Under the pieces are notes generated by a model. That model had not been told where the DNA came from and searched no databases. It worked only from the letters and a program-made list of their open reading frames with translations. The position numbers and the translations under genes were made by a program. This document shows, piece after piece, positions 1 through 13,753 of a stretch of DNA of 64,000 bases (positions are counted from its first letter, which is position 1; every line of letters begins with the position of its first letter). The stretch lies in the NCBI RefSeq assembly GCF_017591435.1, contig NC_059293.1, positions 21,191,089 to 21,255,088 on the forward strand. Direction: 5' to 3'. The DNA is from Portunus trituberculatus. Taxonomy: Eukaryota > Arthropoda > Malacostraca > Decapoda > Portunidae.

Positions 1-923
1 CATTTTTTCCATTGATTAATCTGACATGTTATTTCCACCGCACGATATCACTCTTCCAATCTATGTAGTCTAGCTTCCCCTTATCAGTCCAGCTTGAAGA
101 GTAGAACGAAGTATCCTTCTGTGTAGTGTACTTGGTTCATGTCTTATATACCTCATGTGTGTCCACCTAAAGGCTGCATAACCTACTTATACTTGGTGCA
201 GTTACTAAGCATGCTACTAGATGGCTATTTCACCAGGAATGTTATAGTGAAACTTCATAGCTTTCTCTCTGTTTCTTCTGCCCTCTTGATTTAAGTAAAC
301 ATTGAGTTGAAGTGGGGGTGTTAGGCCTTTTCTGGATGATATTGAAGAGTAGTTGTTGCGCCCTTTCTATATTAGTGGTTTTAGCAATTAGTTTGTGTGA
401 TGCCTCAATAATGTTCGTGTTCTGATTATGAACACGAGGAAGATGCAAGAAGTCAGCTGACCTACACGTGACTATCTCTGCATATTCAAGTGTACTGTAG
501 GCCTTTAACTTCCTTCAGTGTAGACATGCAAGGAAACTTAGCATAGTAGAGGCAGTGGTATGTTATTGAGGCCGTCACGTCTGGCGCCTCTGCCACACCC
601 ATCTCGTCTTGATGCCAGATCTCGCATCCGTCGTGTAATATGCGAGAACACGCTAAATACAGTCCTTTGCCGCTATTATACTGTCTTGGATGATTAATTT
701 GGCAGATTTCCAATAATAAAGACCAATTTCCAGCCGCATGTGATTTTGTTATAGGTTTATAAGCTCTAATTTGACTCCTGAGAGTGAGGAGCGAGTAGTG
801 AGGAAGAGTCAGGGTGCGTTTGTCAACAAATGGGAGGCCAACTGTGTGATTCATCTCCTGCTCTCTCATAGTTCGTGTTTCGAGGCGCTGTAATCTTTCT
901 CATCCTATCTCAAGCCTTCCGTC
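1..923. other. Upstream region of the septin gene; no supported gene
   Basis: I see no coding exon here that I can support. A 127-codon open frame lies on the minus strand at 486-869, but it has no recognisable domain and no splice partner that I could find. The last part, up to 923, is presumably promoter and 5' UTR of the septin gene, because its first ATG is at 924. No TATA box or other core element is clear. Confidence 0.4.
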
Positions 924-3900
924 ATGTCTACTGATACGGTACGAGTGTGTGTAGTACGTGTGGAGTGTGTTAGTGGCGTGTGTTAGGTGTGGGGAGGTGA
1001 AGTGCTGGCCCAGACATTACCACGAGTCTAGCCTCCGCCACTCACTCCCGCGGTAATGTCCGGCCGTCTGCCCCCGCCTGTGTGTTCCTTGCCTTACCCT
1101 ACTGTTGTAATAGCATAGAGGCAAGGGCGTCACGGCTCATTGATATAGGGAACTCGCATCACTTCATGGTTAAGTGCTTTGCTTGCTGTATAAGTGTAAA
1201 AACCCATCAATTTCATTCCGAGATCTTGTGGAGGAAAGTGAAAAGCAGAGGGAGAAATAGACAAAGGAGAGATGAGGAATAGTTTGAGAAAGGAAGAGAG
1301 AATATAGGCCTAGTACATCTCTTCTACATTATCTTATTAGTGTTTACTGTTTGCAGTGTGCTTTAATGCATGTTGAAGCTTTTATATACGATTTCAATTT
1401 CAGTTCAGTAATCCAGACATGCCGGGATATGTTGGATTTGCAAACCTGCCAAACCAAATCCACCGGAAGTCTGTGAAGAGAGGCTTTGAGTTCACTCTTA
1501 TGGTTGTGGGTGAGTTATCAGCTACTGTATGGCATGTATGTACTCTCACAGTTTCCTCTTACGTGGTGGGGCCTCTACAGCCGATGGCCCAACACTATAT
1601 AGGTAAGGGAAGGGTTAGCCACAGATGTCAAAGTCAGATACTCCTGTCAGTGTATCCAGTAGTATAGTACTTTAGTGTCACTTGCCTGGCTACTCTGTTA
1701 CTCTGGCCAGTCCAGCAAGTAGAGGGTCTGAAATAATAGAGTAGCTCAAGTCTGCAGATGCACCAGTCCATTGAAAGTAGTTGTGATGAGAGATAATCCT
1801 TTTAATTTGAGTTTGTTAGTTGTAAAATCAAGATATGAGGAAAGTATTCATTTTATCTCTTTATCAATTGCAAAATCAATAGAATGGAAGTTAGACGTTT
1901 ATTCTTATGTCTCCTAATCCACACTCAGGTGAAAGTGGGCTTGGCAAATCCACACTCATCAACACCCTCTTCCTGACTGACCTCTACCCAGACAGAGTGG
2001 TTGCCTCTGCTCAAGGTATCTTTCCCATTCTTTTTATTTAGCATTCTGACTTCAGAATTCTAGAATATTTTATAAGTATTGTTTGTTTCAGTTTCACATT
2101 CGTTCTTTCATGTTGAGTGAAGTACAAGTGAGCAGTTCAGTTTCCTGAGTGTGTAATCTTAGAATTCACAATTGTGGTTCATGGTGCAAGTTCATTTTGT
2201 GTTCTACATCAACAGAAAACATCGAAAAAACCGTGAAGATTGATGTGTCAACGGTGGAGATTGAGGAGCGAGGCGTGAAGGTGCGGCTGACGGTGGTGGA
2301 CACTCCAGGGTATGGGGATGCAATCGACAACACAGATTGGTAAGCATGTTTCCACACCAGCATGAAGACAAAGTGAGATGACCAAGAGACTGTGTGTGAG
2401 TGTGGTGGATGCATTGAGAGGATAGACCAGTGGAGGGTGTGAGAAAGAAGGAACTGAGATGCTTATTATCAGGTTCACATTATCTCAAGTGGGAAAGTTC
2501 TTTGTTAGACCTTGACAGTTATGAGTGTAGCTAGAGTGTATTTAGTATTAGCATATGAAGTATCAGGCAAGAAAGTCAGTACTGCTCTTGATCCAACTGG
2601 AAACTGAACATTTCAGCTTCCAGTCTATTATCCAATACATCAACGACCAGTTTGAGCGCTACCTTCAGGATGAGTCTGGCCTCAATCGTCGCCATATTGT
2701 TGACAACAGAGTCCACTGCTGCTTCTACTTCATCAATCCTGCTGGCCATGGGTGAGTCATTGTGACGGACATTTACAACTTCAGTGTATTTTCTTTCATA
2801 CTGAGGCAGCATAACAAATTGCCTACTCCATCTCCCATCACTCAAGTATGCCAACACTTCTTTCTTTTGCGAGTGTTCTCAAGTTGATTTAGTAATTCTT
2901 ATTAGATTGAAGCCGTTGGACATCCAGTTCATGAAGCAACTCCATAATAAGGTGAACATTGTGCCTGTGCTGGCCAAGGCGGACACTCTCACCAAGCAAG
3001 AGGTGGCCAAGCTCAAACGCAAGGTGAGCACAAAGTCATTCATTCACTAATGCCTATTTACTGATAAGAAAGTGGAAGTGGAATTTGCCTGAATTTGTAC
3101 AAGGGGTTCAAATAATTATTGATCAGAATTAGATAGAAAATGTCACGAAGATATTTTGTCATCGCAGGTCTTGGATGAAATTGAAGAAAACGGGATTCAC
3201 ATCTATCCTTTACCAGACTGTGACACTGATGAGGAGGAAGATTACAAGGAACAGGTGAGCACATTGCCAGTCTGTGAAAGAAGGAAACTCAATGGTGTTG
3301 TCTCTTCAGTTCTCATTTATACTTTTGTTTTGTTTGGCAGTTGAGTAAAATATTGACCAGTGCCCATCCTATGCTCACATTCCAGGTTAAGCAACTGAAG
3401 GAAGCAGTGCCATTTGCTGTGGTGGGCTCAACAACTGTGCTGGACGTGGGAGGCAAGAAGGTGCGAGGGCGGCAGTACCCCTGGGGCGTCATTGAAGTGG
3501 AGAATCCAAGTCACTGTGATTTTATCAAGTTACGATGTTTACTTGGGTGAGTCGTCGTGATAACCTTAACTTGTCTTTACTTCATAGCCAATTGTTCTCT
3601 CTTTTATCAGTTTCTTTACACTTCTGGTTAATGAATAAGTAGTGTCTGACATTGGTATTTTTTGTAGAACCCACATGCAGGACCTGACTGAAGTAACTCA
3701 GGATGTTCACTATGAAAACTACCGGTCAGAGAGGCTGGCCAAGGGTGGTGCTGCTCCTCCCATGTCCTCCTCCTCCTCTACCACCAACACTTTGGCTGCC
3801 AACAATGCACAACCAAATGGAAATGGTGTATCATCATCCAGCAAACTCATGTAAGTACTTTGCCTCACCTTTGTAATATAGCTCAAAGTAACAAGGAAAA

Positions 3901-4176
3901 GAATCTACAGTATGTTGACACTAGTTTTCCATTCCATCCTTGTGTTACTGGGAAGTTTTATTCCATGTTTATAACACCTGCTACAGAGCTTCATAATAAA
4001 TTAGATCTAACTTGTGATATAAATATTGACTGAATTGTAATTTCAGAAACTCGTCTTCATCTATTGGGCCAGAGAAAGACCGCATGGCCATTGAGCTGGA
4101 GGAGAAGGAAGCACAGATCAGAAAGATGCAGGAAATGATGGCCAGAATGCAAGCCCAACTTCAAGATAAGAAGTAA
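924..4176 (+). CDS. SEPTIN2: Septin, SEPTIN2 / Drosophila Sep1 type (10 exons, 381 aa)
   Basis: This gene encodes a filament-forming GTP-binding cytoskeletal protein that acts in cytokinesis and cortical scaffolding. Coding exons, all joined by GT-AG introns with matching phase: 924-938, 1404-1509, 1929-2015, 2216-2339, 2617-2751, 2906-3023, 3168-3254, 3386-3546, 3668-3850, 4047-4176. They sum to 1146 nt, or 381 residues. The order of motifs is N-terminal PGYVGFANLPNQ, the polybasic stretch HRKSVKRGF, G1 GESGLGKST (41-49), G3 DTPG (98-101), G4 AKAD (179-182), the septin unique element, and a short C-terminal coiled coil (EEKEAQIRKMQEMM). The tiny first exon encodes only MSTDT. I chose it because it splices in frame to FSNPDMPGYVGF, which matches the start of SEPTIN2. 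A Ser/Asn-rich linker precedes the coiled coil and is specific to this lineage. Identification is firm; paralogue naming beyond the SEPT2 group is by similarity recalled, not searched. Confidence 0.96.
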
Positions 4177-6469
4177 GGCAGCATCTTGTTAGTGTAGCCA
4201 TTTTAACAGTACAATAAAGTACTTAGCATAATTAAAGAATGTGAAGAAGGATGACAGGTACTTAGTCAAAAGTGTAAGTTTAAGAACTAGCTCCCAGACT
4301 TTGACTATTGTATTTTTAGACTCAGATAGAACAAGTAGGATGTAGTTGAGGCAACAGAAGAAGAACACTGTGTCTTTGTGAAATATTAACGAAATACTCT
4401 TAAGGAATAACAAGGAAAGTTACTGAAGATGACTCATTGAAAGTGGTAACTTCACGTTGCATTTCCTTTTTATATACAAACTTTTTGAACGGTTATCTAT
4501 CATGATTCTTTAGCCATAGTACTGTTATGAACCAGTTATAGTCACAGTTAAACCTGCACCTCATGAGTTTAAGTTGGGAGTCTTGTTTCCCCCACCAAAG
4601 ACTTCACAGAGCCTTGCCAGAGTCCCACACCTGCTCAGTACTGCATGAATCAAGAGTGGCTCAAATGGCTCTTATGATAATGTACCAGTGGACCACTTTA
4701 CTGGGATCTGATCAATTTTGCCTTAAATTTAGCACTCTGCATTTTGATGAGATGCATTTTTTAAGCACCAACCTTGTAAGTATAGAAAATTGATTGATGT
4801 ATCTTATAAATATTTCCCTGAACTCAAAAACAGACCAGTGACAATGAATGTTAATGCAAAAAAAAATGTCTGAAATGTGTATTTGAATTGTGTAGGAAAC
4901 TCAATTGAAATAGTCTTAAATTGTGTTTCATTTATGTACTTAGGAGTATTGATACAACGATGATGCTGTGTGTAAGTATTGACATCATCTTATTGGAGAG
5001 CAGCATCATGTAGATCATACCATTAGACTAAGCCATGATTCACTGGGTAACACTTCTACACCAAGCCTCCAGTGCTGTGTCATGCAAAGGACCTTGTTTG
5101 TGAGAGAAGTAATGTCAAGAAAGCTTAAAGAGAGGTGAATGATTGCTTGACATATTTAATTGTACCTTTTCACAGCCATCTTGTGAGGTATATTGTCTGG
5201 GTATTGGCTGGATAAAGTTGTGGCTAGCAATAGAAGCTGTAGTAAGTCCTTTGCTCATCATATAAAGGCAGTTGAAGAGTGAATACTGGCCTTGTGTTCC
5301 TCTAGCCTTACTTCACAAGCTCTATATCCATCACACAGAGGCAGATGAAGGAAGAGTGAACATTACTTGTGTGTTCCTCTAACTTTACTTCATGTGTTAG
5401 TTTTTGCATTTGAAAAGTATGGCCAGTTTGTTTTAAAGTAATCTTGAACAGTTTTTCCATGACTCCTCTCTCTTTTGAATCTATGTAGGAAGTATTACAT
5501 TAGTAGCTTTGTTGGGAAAGCTACATGACAGCTTTACTTTATTGCATATCAACTTGAAGGTGGATGATTTAATATTATAAATGTTAACCATAATTTAAAC
5601 TTATTTTCTTCAGAAATACAGAGCTATAGCAGCAGATGCAAAGTAAACCTGCCAAGTGTTTTGATGTTTTACAAATTCATTCTTAATCTTTGTTGCAAAT
5701 ATATCCTGAGAAGTCTTTTTTTTTTATTCTGTCCCTAGTGCTGCATACTGTCTTCCATATTTGCAAATCAGATTTAATGGACTGCTCCTCAATCAAATTT
5801 AAAATGCAGGTCTACTGTTAAGTTGATCATCACTGCCAGAATGATTCTTTTTATGTAGTTTTGTCTTTATAGTGATTACTGTGATGTGATTCTTTTCAAA
5901 TTTTGGGAGCCAGAGATAAGTCTTTTTTAAGCATTAAATGTTATGTTTACAATGTAAGTGCAAGAAACCAAACACACTCATTATAATAGAAGTTTTGCCT
6001 TTACTGCCTGTAAGGAGGAGGCATTTAAAGTCAGGGCTTACATCTTATATTGTTAGCATGGAGTTTCCCTTGTATATAATATTATTTGATATTGGCAGTT
6101 ATTAAAACTAACCCAGTAGTTAATTCATATTGTATTTGAAATTAGAATATCTACCTATGTAAATTTCCATAGATTTTGTGTGTGAGCAACAAGAGAGCAA
6201 TTTATTAACACTTACTTTCATGATCAACCATCACAAACCAAATGTTGAGCCTCTCATGAGGGAGTGTCTCTCCTCAGTTTACCTCCTGATTACATGCCAA
6301 TATTTGCATGCCCAATGTATTATGTACTAGATATAATATGCAATTTTGAATACCTTACATTATGCCAACATTTTGTTTGCTTTAGCCTCCTGATAAGTCA
6401 TTGCTCTCTTCTCCAAACCTTATTTAGATTGGGAGACAAATCAGTGGACCTCGCACAGGTGATATTGAA

Positions 6470-6533
<64 letters not shown>

Positions 6534-7533
6534 CTACCTGTTGTGAAATTGAAGAGCATCTTGCCATGCTAAATCAGTATGTGTAAGCTAAGTGTGCCTT
6601 AAAAATAAGAATAGTATAGAGTTCATTGATATTAAGGTCATTACATTCTGCCTAAATGTTATTTTGGGATTCATTAATTACTACTGTGTAGCTGTCCACT
6701 GAACGAAAATAGTATTATCAGTAGTGAAGTAGTGTATTTTGTTGTTTTTCCATTGTTATTTATTTCCAAAAGTTTCTTCTCTAGTCTTCAGCTCTAGGAA
6801 GTTTATTTAATTATATATTGTAGACATTTACATTTTTTTTTACTATTTGTTTGCATGGATCAATTTTTCATAAGGGAAACAAAACCAGCTGGTGATGGCA
6901 ATTGGAATACAGTGTTATGCCACATTCCATTTTTATGTTTTACATAACTTTTTTCCCATTTATAGTTATCAGTTCAGAAAACTTGTGGTACTTTTTTAAT
7001 ATTTTTTGGTTTTCAATATGTGCCATTAAGGTTAAGCTTTCAGGTGAAATCAGTGTATGCAATAAAGTCAGTCTTTACTGCATTTTTTCTTTACCTTTCA
7101 CTATGTATGGTTTTAATATAGTGCTACCATTCTTGGCTACTTTTTTGTAACTCAGAACGAGCACTGAGCTATTTCTGTAAGGGACTGGTTGGCTGGGTGA
7201 CCTTAGGTGAATACACACACACACACACATGCATAAACACAGACTGGCAGCCAGAGAGAAGGTTTCCATGTGGGTTTGATGACTTCATGTAATATGCTTA
7301 GGAACTCTAAATGGTGTTCCATTCTTCAACTGGTTTAAGTCATTTGAGACTTGGGTAGTGGACAGTGCTTGATTGGGAACAACGTACAAGCAATGAAAGG
7401 CCAAATTGTTTTAAGAGTAAGGATTGTAGTATAGTATAATAGATCAAGAGATGGCAAGAATGACATTTTTTTTTAAACCTGTAATTAATTTACTATTTAG
7501 ACATATATATTTTGTAAGATTTTTAAAACTTGA
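4177..7533 (+). other. SEPTIN2: Septin 3' UTR and septin/membrane-protein gene intergenic space
   Basis: This stretch is AT-rich and non-coding. An AATAAA lies only 37 nt after the stop, at 4213-4218, and another at 7061-7066. The transcript could therefore end almost at once or have a 3' UTR of nearly 3 kb. A (CA)n array sits at 6473-6532. No open frame looks coding. The stretch ends where the convergent minus-strand gene begins its own 3' end. Confidence 0.5.
6473..6532. repeat. (CA)30 microsatellite
   Basis: Uninterrupted CA dinucleotide array read directly from the sequence. It lies in the presumed septin 3' UTR or just beyond it. Confidence 0.98.
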
Positions 7534-7539
7534 TTTATT
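7534..7539 (-). terminator. AATAAA poly(A) signal for the minus-strand membrane-protein gene
   Basis: The plus strand reads TTTATT here, which is AATAAA on the minus strand. It lies 85 nt beyond the TAA stop at 7624-7626. That is a normal distance for a short 3' UTR, so it supports the 3' end of the five-exon gene and the tail-to-tail arrangement with the septin. Confidence 0.55.
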
Positions 7540-7623
7540 AAACTTGTAAAGAAGTCACAGCAGTCAAACAATAAGCATCATGCAAGGCTATCCAGGCCCC
7601 AGGGCTGGGCCTGAAGGTGGTCA

Positions 7624-8300
7624 TTAGGTAGTGGAGGCAGTGCGCATCCCAGAAGTGTTGGAGGGTCTGCGTCTTGACTGGTAGGGAGCAAAACTAGAAC
7701 GTCCAGAGCAAATGCGGTACAAGACACACGCCAAGATGGCAACCACCACTGCGCTCGTTCCTGAAACATTTGGCTATATCACCTTCCTGCTGGCTGCTGT
7801 GATAATTGGTGTGTTGTGTTGCATTTAAATAGCTTGTCTTTTCGTAAGTGGTAGCATTGAAGGAAAGACAATCTGTGATTGACTTTCCTTTTTTAAGTTT
7901 ACAATGTGGATTTTCATAACGCTTTACAAAACTGTACTGTTTACGCAATACTCACCGCAAGCCACGCCGATAATTGTGTAAGTCCTTGTGCGGGCATTTT
8001 CTTCCTCAACCACCTTCACTTCCTCGAACCACTCCCTCCACAGCTTATTGGCGGCTGCATCACCTGACACCAGGATGTAACGTAAGCTGTATTACACAGT
8101 AAATAACTAACGTTGACAAAATGTTCAAGAAAGCGAAAAAGAAACTATTAGGAACAGTCATGAGAGAAAAGTAATATTTTTGCCTTTTTGAAACCCTGCT
8201 TATATTAAGAGAGAGAGAGAGAGAACTAAATGTTTTTGACCGTAGAATTACTGCATGTCTTATGACACGAAACTGAAAACCACGAAAAAAGAAATTAAAG

Positions 8301-8364
<64 letters not shown>

Positions 8365-9968
8365 TTGGCCATTGGATGTCAGTTCAGACGAGAGAAAACT
8401 ACATAATACCTGTGGCCTTGGACAGTTCTTGTGAGAGAAGGAGAGTTCCCAACGCGTCCCGTTTACCGAAACATTGGACTCCGGCGTAACAAGTCCTTTT
8501 ACCTGCTTGGGCGGAATTCCCTTGGGAGACGGGAAGTTCTACATTGACATGAGATCACGTGCCTAAAGGGAATATGACACGTGCTGGGTGTCATTGGATC
8601 GTATCATGAAGCATTCCGAAGTCTCTCCGGCGTAAAACACGAAATTTGTCCTCAAAAGCCTGTCTAGCTTCAACTAGAGGTGTTTGAACGTACTCGAGGT
8701 GTGAGCAGAGGTGATACAAATGATGGTCCCTAATATACTACGCGTTATATCTGATTCTCTTTCCTTCTCTCTGTACAATATGGAAGATGATAAGCACTCT
8801 TGGAAAAATAAGGATGTGGGTATGCTGTTATCCTGTACGGATGATACGTCGACAAAGGATATACATCCTGTTTTATTATTTTTTTTTCTGTATTAAAGTC
8901 ATGTCCTGTTTCTTCTTCTTCTTCTTCCTGAGCATGAGGCCCTGTCGTGCTCTATTTCGCTAGGGTTATATGATATTCTTGAGAAAGTTCACGAACTATT
9001 GTCCATTCCGCAAGGATTGCGATAGATTTTGAGGGAAAGTAAAAATATTGCAGTACACGTTTGTCGTGACTCGTACGTAATGCGTATGTACTGTACAATC
9101 CAGTACATGGATAACCTCAGCTGCGCTGGACGCATGATAGGGATTTACATCACTCCAGGCTGCAAAGCTATAGACAAGCGCAAAGATAGACAGTTTACTT
9201 CTATAGTATACGTGAAATTAGAAGCCTTGTATGTTATAGATGAGATGAAATGAAAAGCTTGGGAGGAATGAACACTATATAGTCACGCGGCACCTCAGAA
9301 TATGATGAAACATAGACCACTGTACGTACCTATACGTATAGTAGTATATAAATTAAACAATGCTAAATCTAATTTATACTCACCCTGGCATGAGATGAAG
9401 CAGTATCCAGATATCTGAAGTTTGAGCACATCATTGAGGTTGAAGTCACATGTCACATTCCCCGATCTCTCCTCGCCGCTTCGTACTTGTTCTGTCGCAT
9501 TGTCCACTTCAGTACCAGCTAAATCATCCTTTCCAGATTCCAGTTCTGGGTCTTCAAGCGGGTGAAATGTTAGAGTGACCAGATTGCTTGTATTAGTGGT
9601 GGGCAGGGCACAGAAGAGCACGTCAGGGGGAAGCAAGCACGCCGGCGATGATTGGGTCACAAAACTTGTCTTGGTCTGGGCGTACGTGCCGCTGAGACCA
9701 ATGAAAAAACCTCTTGTTTTATTCTTGAGGTAACCGACCCTCACATTCTGAACTTGAGTCTTGTCGCTTCCACATCCTATTTGATCAAAGACACAGACAC
9801 TTTAGATTTTGGGTATGAATTATTTCCCTTGCCATTGATGCAGTAATGAAAGAACTATTACTGCTATACTACTAATAGTGCTATTACTACTTCTACTACT
9901 ACTGTTACTACTGCTACTACTACAACAACAACAACAACAACAACAACAACTACTACTACTACTACTAT

Positions 9969-10008
<40 letters not shown>

Positions 10009-10267
10009 GAAATAAGCCAGAAAATTATATCTAATTCATCGTGTATTTTTTTTCTTTATCATAAATTCACCTTACTTTCAAATCACTTATCATCATTAGA
10101 CAAAACTACTTTCCATCCGATCCAGTGCACAGTGAAAGGGAGGATTACGTACCATAGACAGTGAAGTGTCTGGGTTGTGGAGGAGAGTCAGTCTTAGCCC
10201 ATACTGTCTTCATCCACAGACTCACCACCACCACCACCACTACTAAGGGATTCCTGTACAGCCACAT
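7624..10267 (-). CDS. Uncharacterised type I single-pass membrane protein (5 exons, 293 aa)
   Basis: I do not recognise this family. Minus-strand coding exons: 10267-10153, 9776-9384, 8538-8410, 8063-7956, 7760-7624. Every intron is GT-AG, every junction is phase 1, and the exons sum to 882 nt. The N terminus is MWLYRNP, a run of seven Val, then SLWMKTVWA, a convincing signal peptide. The ectodomain (about 24-239) has eight Cys (VYGCGS, SPACLL, LFCAL, NVTCDF, GYCFISCQ, RTCYAGVQC) and four N-glycosylation sequons (NKT, NTS, NAT, NVT). One transmembrane helix spans about 242-263 (IIGVACGTSAVVVAILACVLY). A basic cytoplasmic tail of about 30 residues follows, with SRRRPS. The fourth exon could instead use an acceptor near 8089, but that shifts to a frame with a stop; only the acceptor before 8063 keeps the frame. 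The uniform exon phases and membrane-protein logic make a real gene likely; function is unknown. Confidence 0.78.
8303..8362. repeat. (AT)n microsatellite in an intron of the membrane-protein gene
   Basis: Uninterrupted AT array between the third and fourth coding exons of the minus-strand gene. A short GA run lies just before it at about 8207-8224. Confidence 0.97.
9895..10008. repeat. (ACT/ACA)n trinucleotide array
   Basis: Runs of ACT with a block of ACA/CAA triplets, in the first intron of the minus-strand membrane-protein gene. There is no open frame with other coding features. Confidence 0.9.
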
Positions 10268-11908
<1,641 letters not shown>

Positions 11909-12055
11909 GTACGCAATTATCTGTACTGCCCTCTCAATCCCACGTCCACATTCACACTTGTGACATTCCGTGACAATTTTGAGCTAATGTAAGTTAATAT
12001 TAGTAAGTTTTTTAAGGAGATCCAATTGTGAAATGTTTTTTTTTCTTCTTTATAG
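11909..12055 (+). other. PARL: 5' UTR intron of PARL
   Basis: The donor GTTAG|GTACGC at 11908/11909 and the acceptor after a long T-rich tract, TTTATAG|GCCATT at 12055/12056, define a 147-nt intron just upstream of the PARL start codon. It shows that the gene is spliced although its coding region is uninterrupted. Confidence 0.65.
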
Positions 12056-13128
12056 GCCATTTCAGAGCCATGATTGTGCTTTCTAAGCTGGCGAGACGGA
12101 TGCAGAATGGAGGCAGGAGGCTCCTTGTGGGTGAGCAACACTCGGGCAGCCTACCGTGGCGTGGATTGCGGCAGCCACGAAAACTGAAAAGGGATGGGGG
12201 CATGAAACTTGCTCCTGAGGCACTGATGGACACCCCCAATGAGAACAATATGGGACCTGGGCTACTGAAGAGCTTCTTATTTACTGGGACGTTCTGTGGA
12301 GCTACATTTGTTGGTGCAACAATTTGGCAGTATGAGTCAGTGAGGCATTCATTGAAGCAGAACTCCTGGCAAGCCTGGACTAAGAACAGCTGGGAACATT
12401 TGCAAGGATGGCAGCACAAGGAAGGAGAATTTCGCAAGGCCATAAATAGGTGGTGGAATGAACTCAATGAGGGTGAAAAGGTGTTTTGGCCTTTATGCTT
12501 AGTCAATGGCATTGTTTTTGCCTGCTGGCACCATCCAGCCCTGCAGTCCACCATGTTCCGTTACTTTTGTGCTAACCCAGCAGCACGGGCGGTGTGCTGG
12601 CCAATGTTCCTATCCACCTTCAGCCACTTTGCACTTCTCCACTTTGGGTTGAACATGTATGTGTTAAATAGTTTCAGCTCGGCTGTGGGTCGATCTTTGG
12701 GCAAGGAACAATTTCTGGCAATGTATTTGAGTGGGGGTGTTGTGTCATCTCTGGCCAGTCATGCATTCAAGGTGGCAATGCGATGCCCTGGGCCCTCACT
12801 GGGTGCATCTGGAGCCATCATGGCATTGTTGGGCTTCTTCTGCACTCAGTATCCCAATGCCCAGCTAAGCATTGTCTTCATTCCAGGATTCAGCTTCTCT
12901 GCAGACTCAGCCATCAAGGGCATCATGTGCTTGGATGCTGTAGGGATGGCTATGGGCTGGCGCATGTTTGACCACGCTGCACATCTTGGGGGAGCACTGT
13001 TTGGACTCCTTTATGCACACTTTGGGCCAAAGTATATCTGGGCCAACACTGAACCACTGATGAAGAAATGGCATGAGTTGAGAACTGAAGTCAATGAAAG
13101 AATTCAAGCCAGTAAAAGAGATGACTAA
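12056..13128 (+). CDS. PARL: PARL-type mitochondrial rhomboid protease (352 aa, single coding exon)
   Basis: This is an intramembrane serine protease of the mitochondrial inner membrane; the family cleaves PINK1, PGAM5 and related substrates. The exon starts after an acceptor AG at 12054-12055. The likely start is ATG 12070, giving MIVLSKLARRMQNGGRRLL, a basic mitochondrial presequence. The open frame reads further upstream to 12028 only because the polypyrimidine tract is open. The rhomboid core is clear. The GASGA motif holds nucleophile Ser247, and DHAAHLGGALFG holds His305. The 58-residue spacing equals that recalled for human PARL (Ser277/His335). Other hallmarks are ARAVCWPMFLSTFSHF and HFGLNMYVLNSF. 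The stop TAA is at 13126-13128. The length fits the family (human 379 aa). A 5' UTR intron (11909-12055) is supported by donor and acceptor. The coding region itself has no intron. Confidence 0.96.
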
Positions 13129-13695
13129 CAGCAATGAACAATAGAATGTTACTTCAGCCCCTTATAGATATATACATACGGTCTTGTACTTTTATATTTG
13201 TAAATGGCTTTGAAGGAAATCAAGTGTGGGAATAGTTTGAAATGCATGTGACTCACTCAACATGCTATTCATCTGGAAGGAAGTGTGTGGTACTGGAGTG
13301 AGACCTGTACAGTTACTGGTAGGATATGTGCATTGCAGGAGTAATGGGGGTTTCTGTGATGGTGAATAGAGACCCTTCAGGAAGCTTGGTAAAATGGGTG
13401 CCTATTTAAACCTGTACTTCATGAGCCAAGTTGCTCCAAGCTGTATTGTAGTTGTTTATGAGGTGTTGCTGTACATATGTTTATCTTTTGATATATAGAG
13501 TATTTATGGAACTAAACAGTCATCAGTGAAAGAATGTTTTATTTAATGTTCACCACCACCACCACCACCATTATCATCATCAGTCAGTCTATTCTCTTAT
13601 TGTCTATCCATTTAGTGCAATACATCATAATCAATCTTGGCATTGTATCTCTGCTTGCTCTTGTCTTCCTTTGCCATTCCTGTTGCTTAGAGATG

Positions 13696-13753
<58 letters not shown>

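Noticed and set aside
486..869. 127-aa minus-strand open frame upstream of the septin
   Set aside because: No domain, no signal or repeat logic, no splice partners, and codon use like non-coding sequence.
8064..8089. Use of the upstream acceptor for the fourth exon of the membrane-protein gene
   Set aside because: In the incoming phase it leads to a TGA after about 23 codons; the acceptor before 8063 keeps the frame to the TM exon.
12012..12554. 180-aa minus-strand frame opposite PARL
   Set aside because: Shadow of the PARL coding exon, which has the full rhomboid catalytic motifs on the plus strand.
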